Source: Blastococcus sp. (GTDB taxonomy: Bacteria > Actinomycetota > Actinomycetes > Mycobacteriales > Geodermatophilaceae). Taken from it: a DNA stretch of 21,073 bases. Position numbers and translations under genes: made by a program. This document shows, piece after piece, positions 20,613 through 21,073 of this stretch. How positions within the stretch are numbered: the first letter of the stretch is position 1; each line of letters opens with the position of its first letter. The notes under the pieces were generated by a model, which did no database searches, was not told the origin of the DNA, and saw nothing but the letters and a program-made list of their open reading frames with translations. The stretch covers positions 1-21,073 of the forward strand of contig JAOPUS010000434.1 in NCBI GenBank assembly GCA_025963345.1. The letters run 5' to 3'.

Positions 20613-21073
20613 CTAGGCGGCCAGGTACTTGTCGAGCGCGGTGCGCCAGTCGCGCGGGGGAAAGCCGGCCGCGGTGATCTTCGACAGGTCCAGCACGCTG
20701 TTCAGCGGGCGGACGGCGGCCTGCGGCTTGTCGGCGAAGTAGGCCTCGGTGCTGGTCCGCCCGACGTCGTCGGCCGAGCGGCCTCGGGCGGTGAACACCG
20801 CGGCGGCGACGTCCGCCCAGGATGCCGGGTCGCCGTCGTTGGTCAGGTTGTAGGTGCCGAACGGCGCCCGGGTGCTCAGCAGGTGGGCGATCCCGGCGGC
20901 GAGGTCGGCGGTGAACGTGGGCCGGCCGATCTGGTCGTCGACCACCGTGGGCGAGACGCCGCGGTCGGCCAGCCCGGCCATGGTGCGCACGAAGTTGCCG
21001 CCGTCCCCGACGACCCAGGTGGTGCGCACCAGGTAGTGCTTGGTCACGTTGCTGGCCTGGGTGTCGCCGTCGG
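20613..21073 (-). CDS. RmlD-like dTDP-4-dehydrorhamnose reductase, C-terminal part (5' end outside window)
   Basis: The frame runs from the window edge to a TAG at 20613-20615, about 152 visible residues. YLVRTTWVVGDGGNFVRTMA, VVDDQIGRPTFTADLAAGI, GTYNLTNDGDPASWADVAAA, and RPLNSVLDLSKITAAGF with DWRTALDKYL match the C-terminal half of RmlD-type NAD(P)-dependent dTDP-sugar reductases, the last step of dTDP-L-rhamnose synthesis. In many actinobacteria this module is fused behind a 3,5-epimerase; whether that holds here cannot be seen. With the sugar transferase at the other end of the window, it suggests a polysaccharide or rhamnose locus around the T7SS-like genes. Confidence 0.85.
   Translation of the reverse strand, partial: DGDTQASNVTKHYLVRTTWVVGDGGNFVRTMAGLADRGVSPTVVDDQIGRPTFTADLAAGIAHLLSTRAPFGTYNLTNDGDPASWADVAAAVFTARGRSADDVGRTSTEAYFADKPQAAVRPLNSVLDLSKITAAGFPPRDWRTALDKYLAA

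Noticed and set aside
19312..20616. 434-codon + strand frame antisense to the membrane protein
   Set aside because: Gly/Gln/Arg-rich without hydrophobic or catalytic features. The opposite strand encodes regular membrane spans.

Overview
The window is very GC-rich with dense, strongly third-position-biased coding, frequent GTG starts and many start/stop overlaps, which points to an actinobacterium. The gene mix (a WbaP/WcaJ-type sugar transferase, a DoxX protein with a lysine-rich tail, a CxCGH zinc-ribbon-like small protein, a type VII secretion (T7SS) cluster, a PASTA kinase and an orphan XRE-type C-terminal domain) would suit Geodermatophilaceae or a related family. The family assignment is inference. 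I see no tRNA, rRNA, CRISPR array, transposase or integrase.

Left part (1-4871, + strand): the tail of a Cys/His-rich small protein, a secreted Pro/Ala/Val-rich protein, a polyprenyl-phosphate sugar transferase, a DoxX-family membrane protein, and a PHP-domain protein that appears to start at CTG inside the DoxX stop codon.

Central part (4948-17963), the most interesting stretch: a T7SS-like locus. A minus-strand operon (6798 to 4948) encodes an anchored two-Cys protein, a YqhA/UPF0114 membrane protein, a small anchored protein and a three-Cys lipoprotein. It diverges across about 340 bp from a plus-strand operon: two WXG100-like proteins, a 520-residue T7SS-type substrate with a WKG head, and a 185-residue unknown translationally coupled to it. 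Running head-on into this operon is a minus-strand pair: a Ser/Thr kinase (kinase, TM, PASTA, NPCBM) and a 1421-residue FHA-containing, triple-ATPase EccC/EssC-like motor. The kinase gene diverges from a 523-residue unknown. No EccB, EccD, EccE or mycosin is in view. My working model, which is inference, is a compact T7SS whose motor carries a phosphothreonine reader (FHA) next to the kinase that could write the mark in response to a cell-wall ligand.

Right part (18019-21073): a second three-Cys lipoprotein resembling the one at 4948, an orphan XRE-type C-terminal domain without HTH, a divergent atypical response-regulator-like LuxR/HTH protein, a polytopic membrane protein, and the 3' part of an RmlD-like dTDP-sugar reductase that runs off the window. 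Polysaccharide genes therefore sit at both ends of the window with the T7SS-like locus between them.
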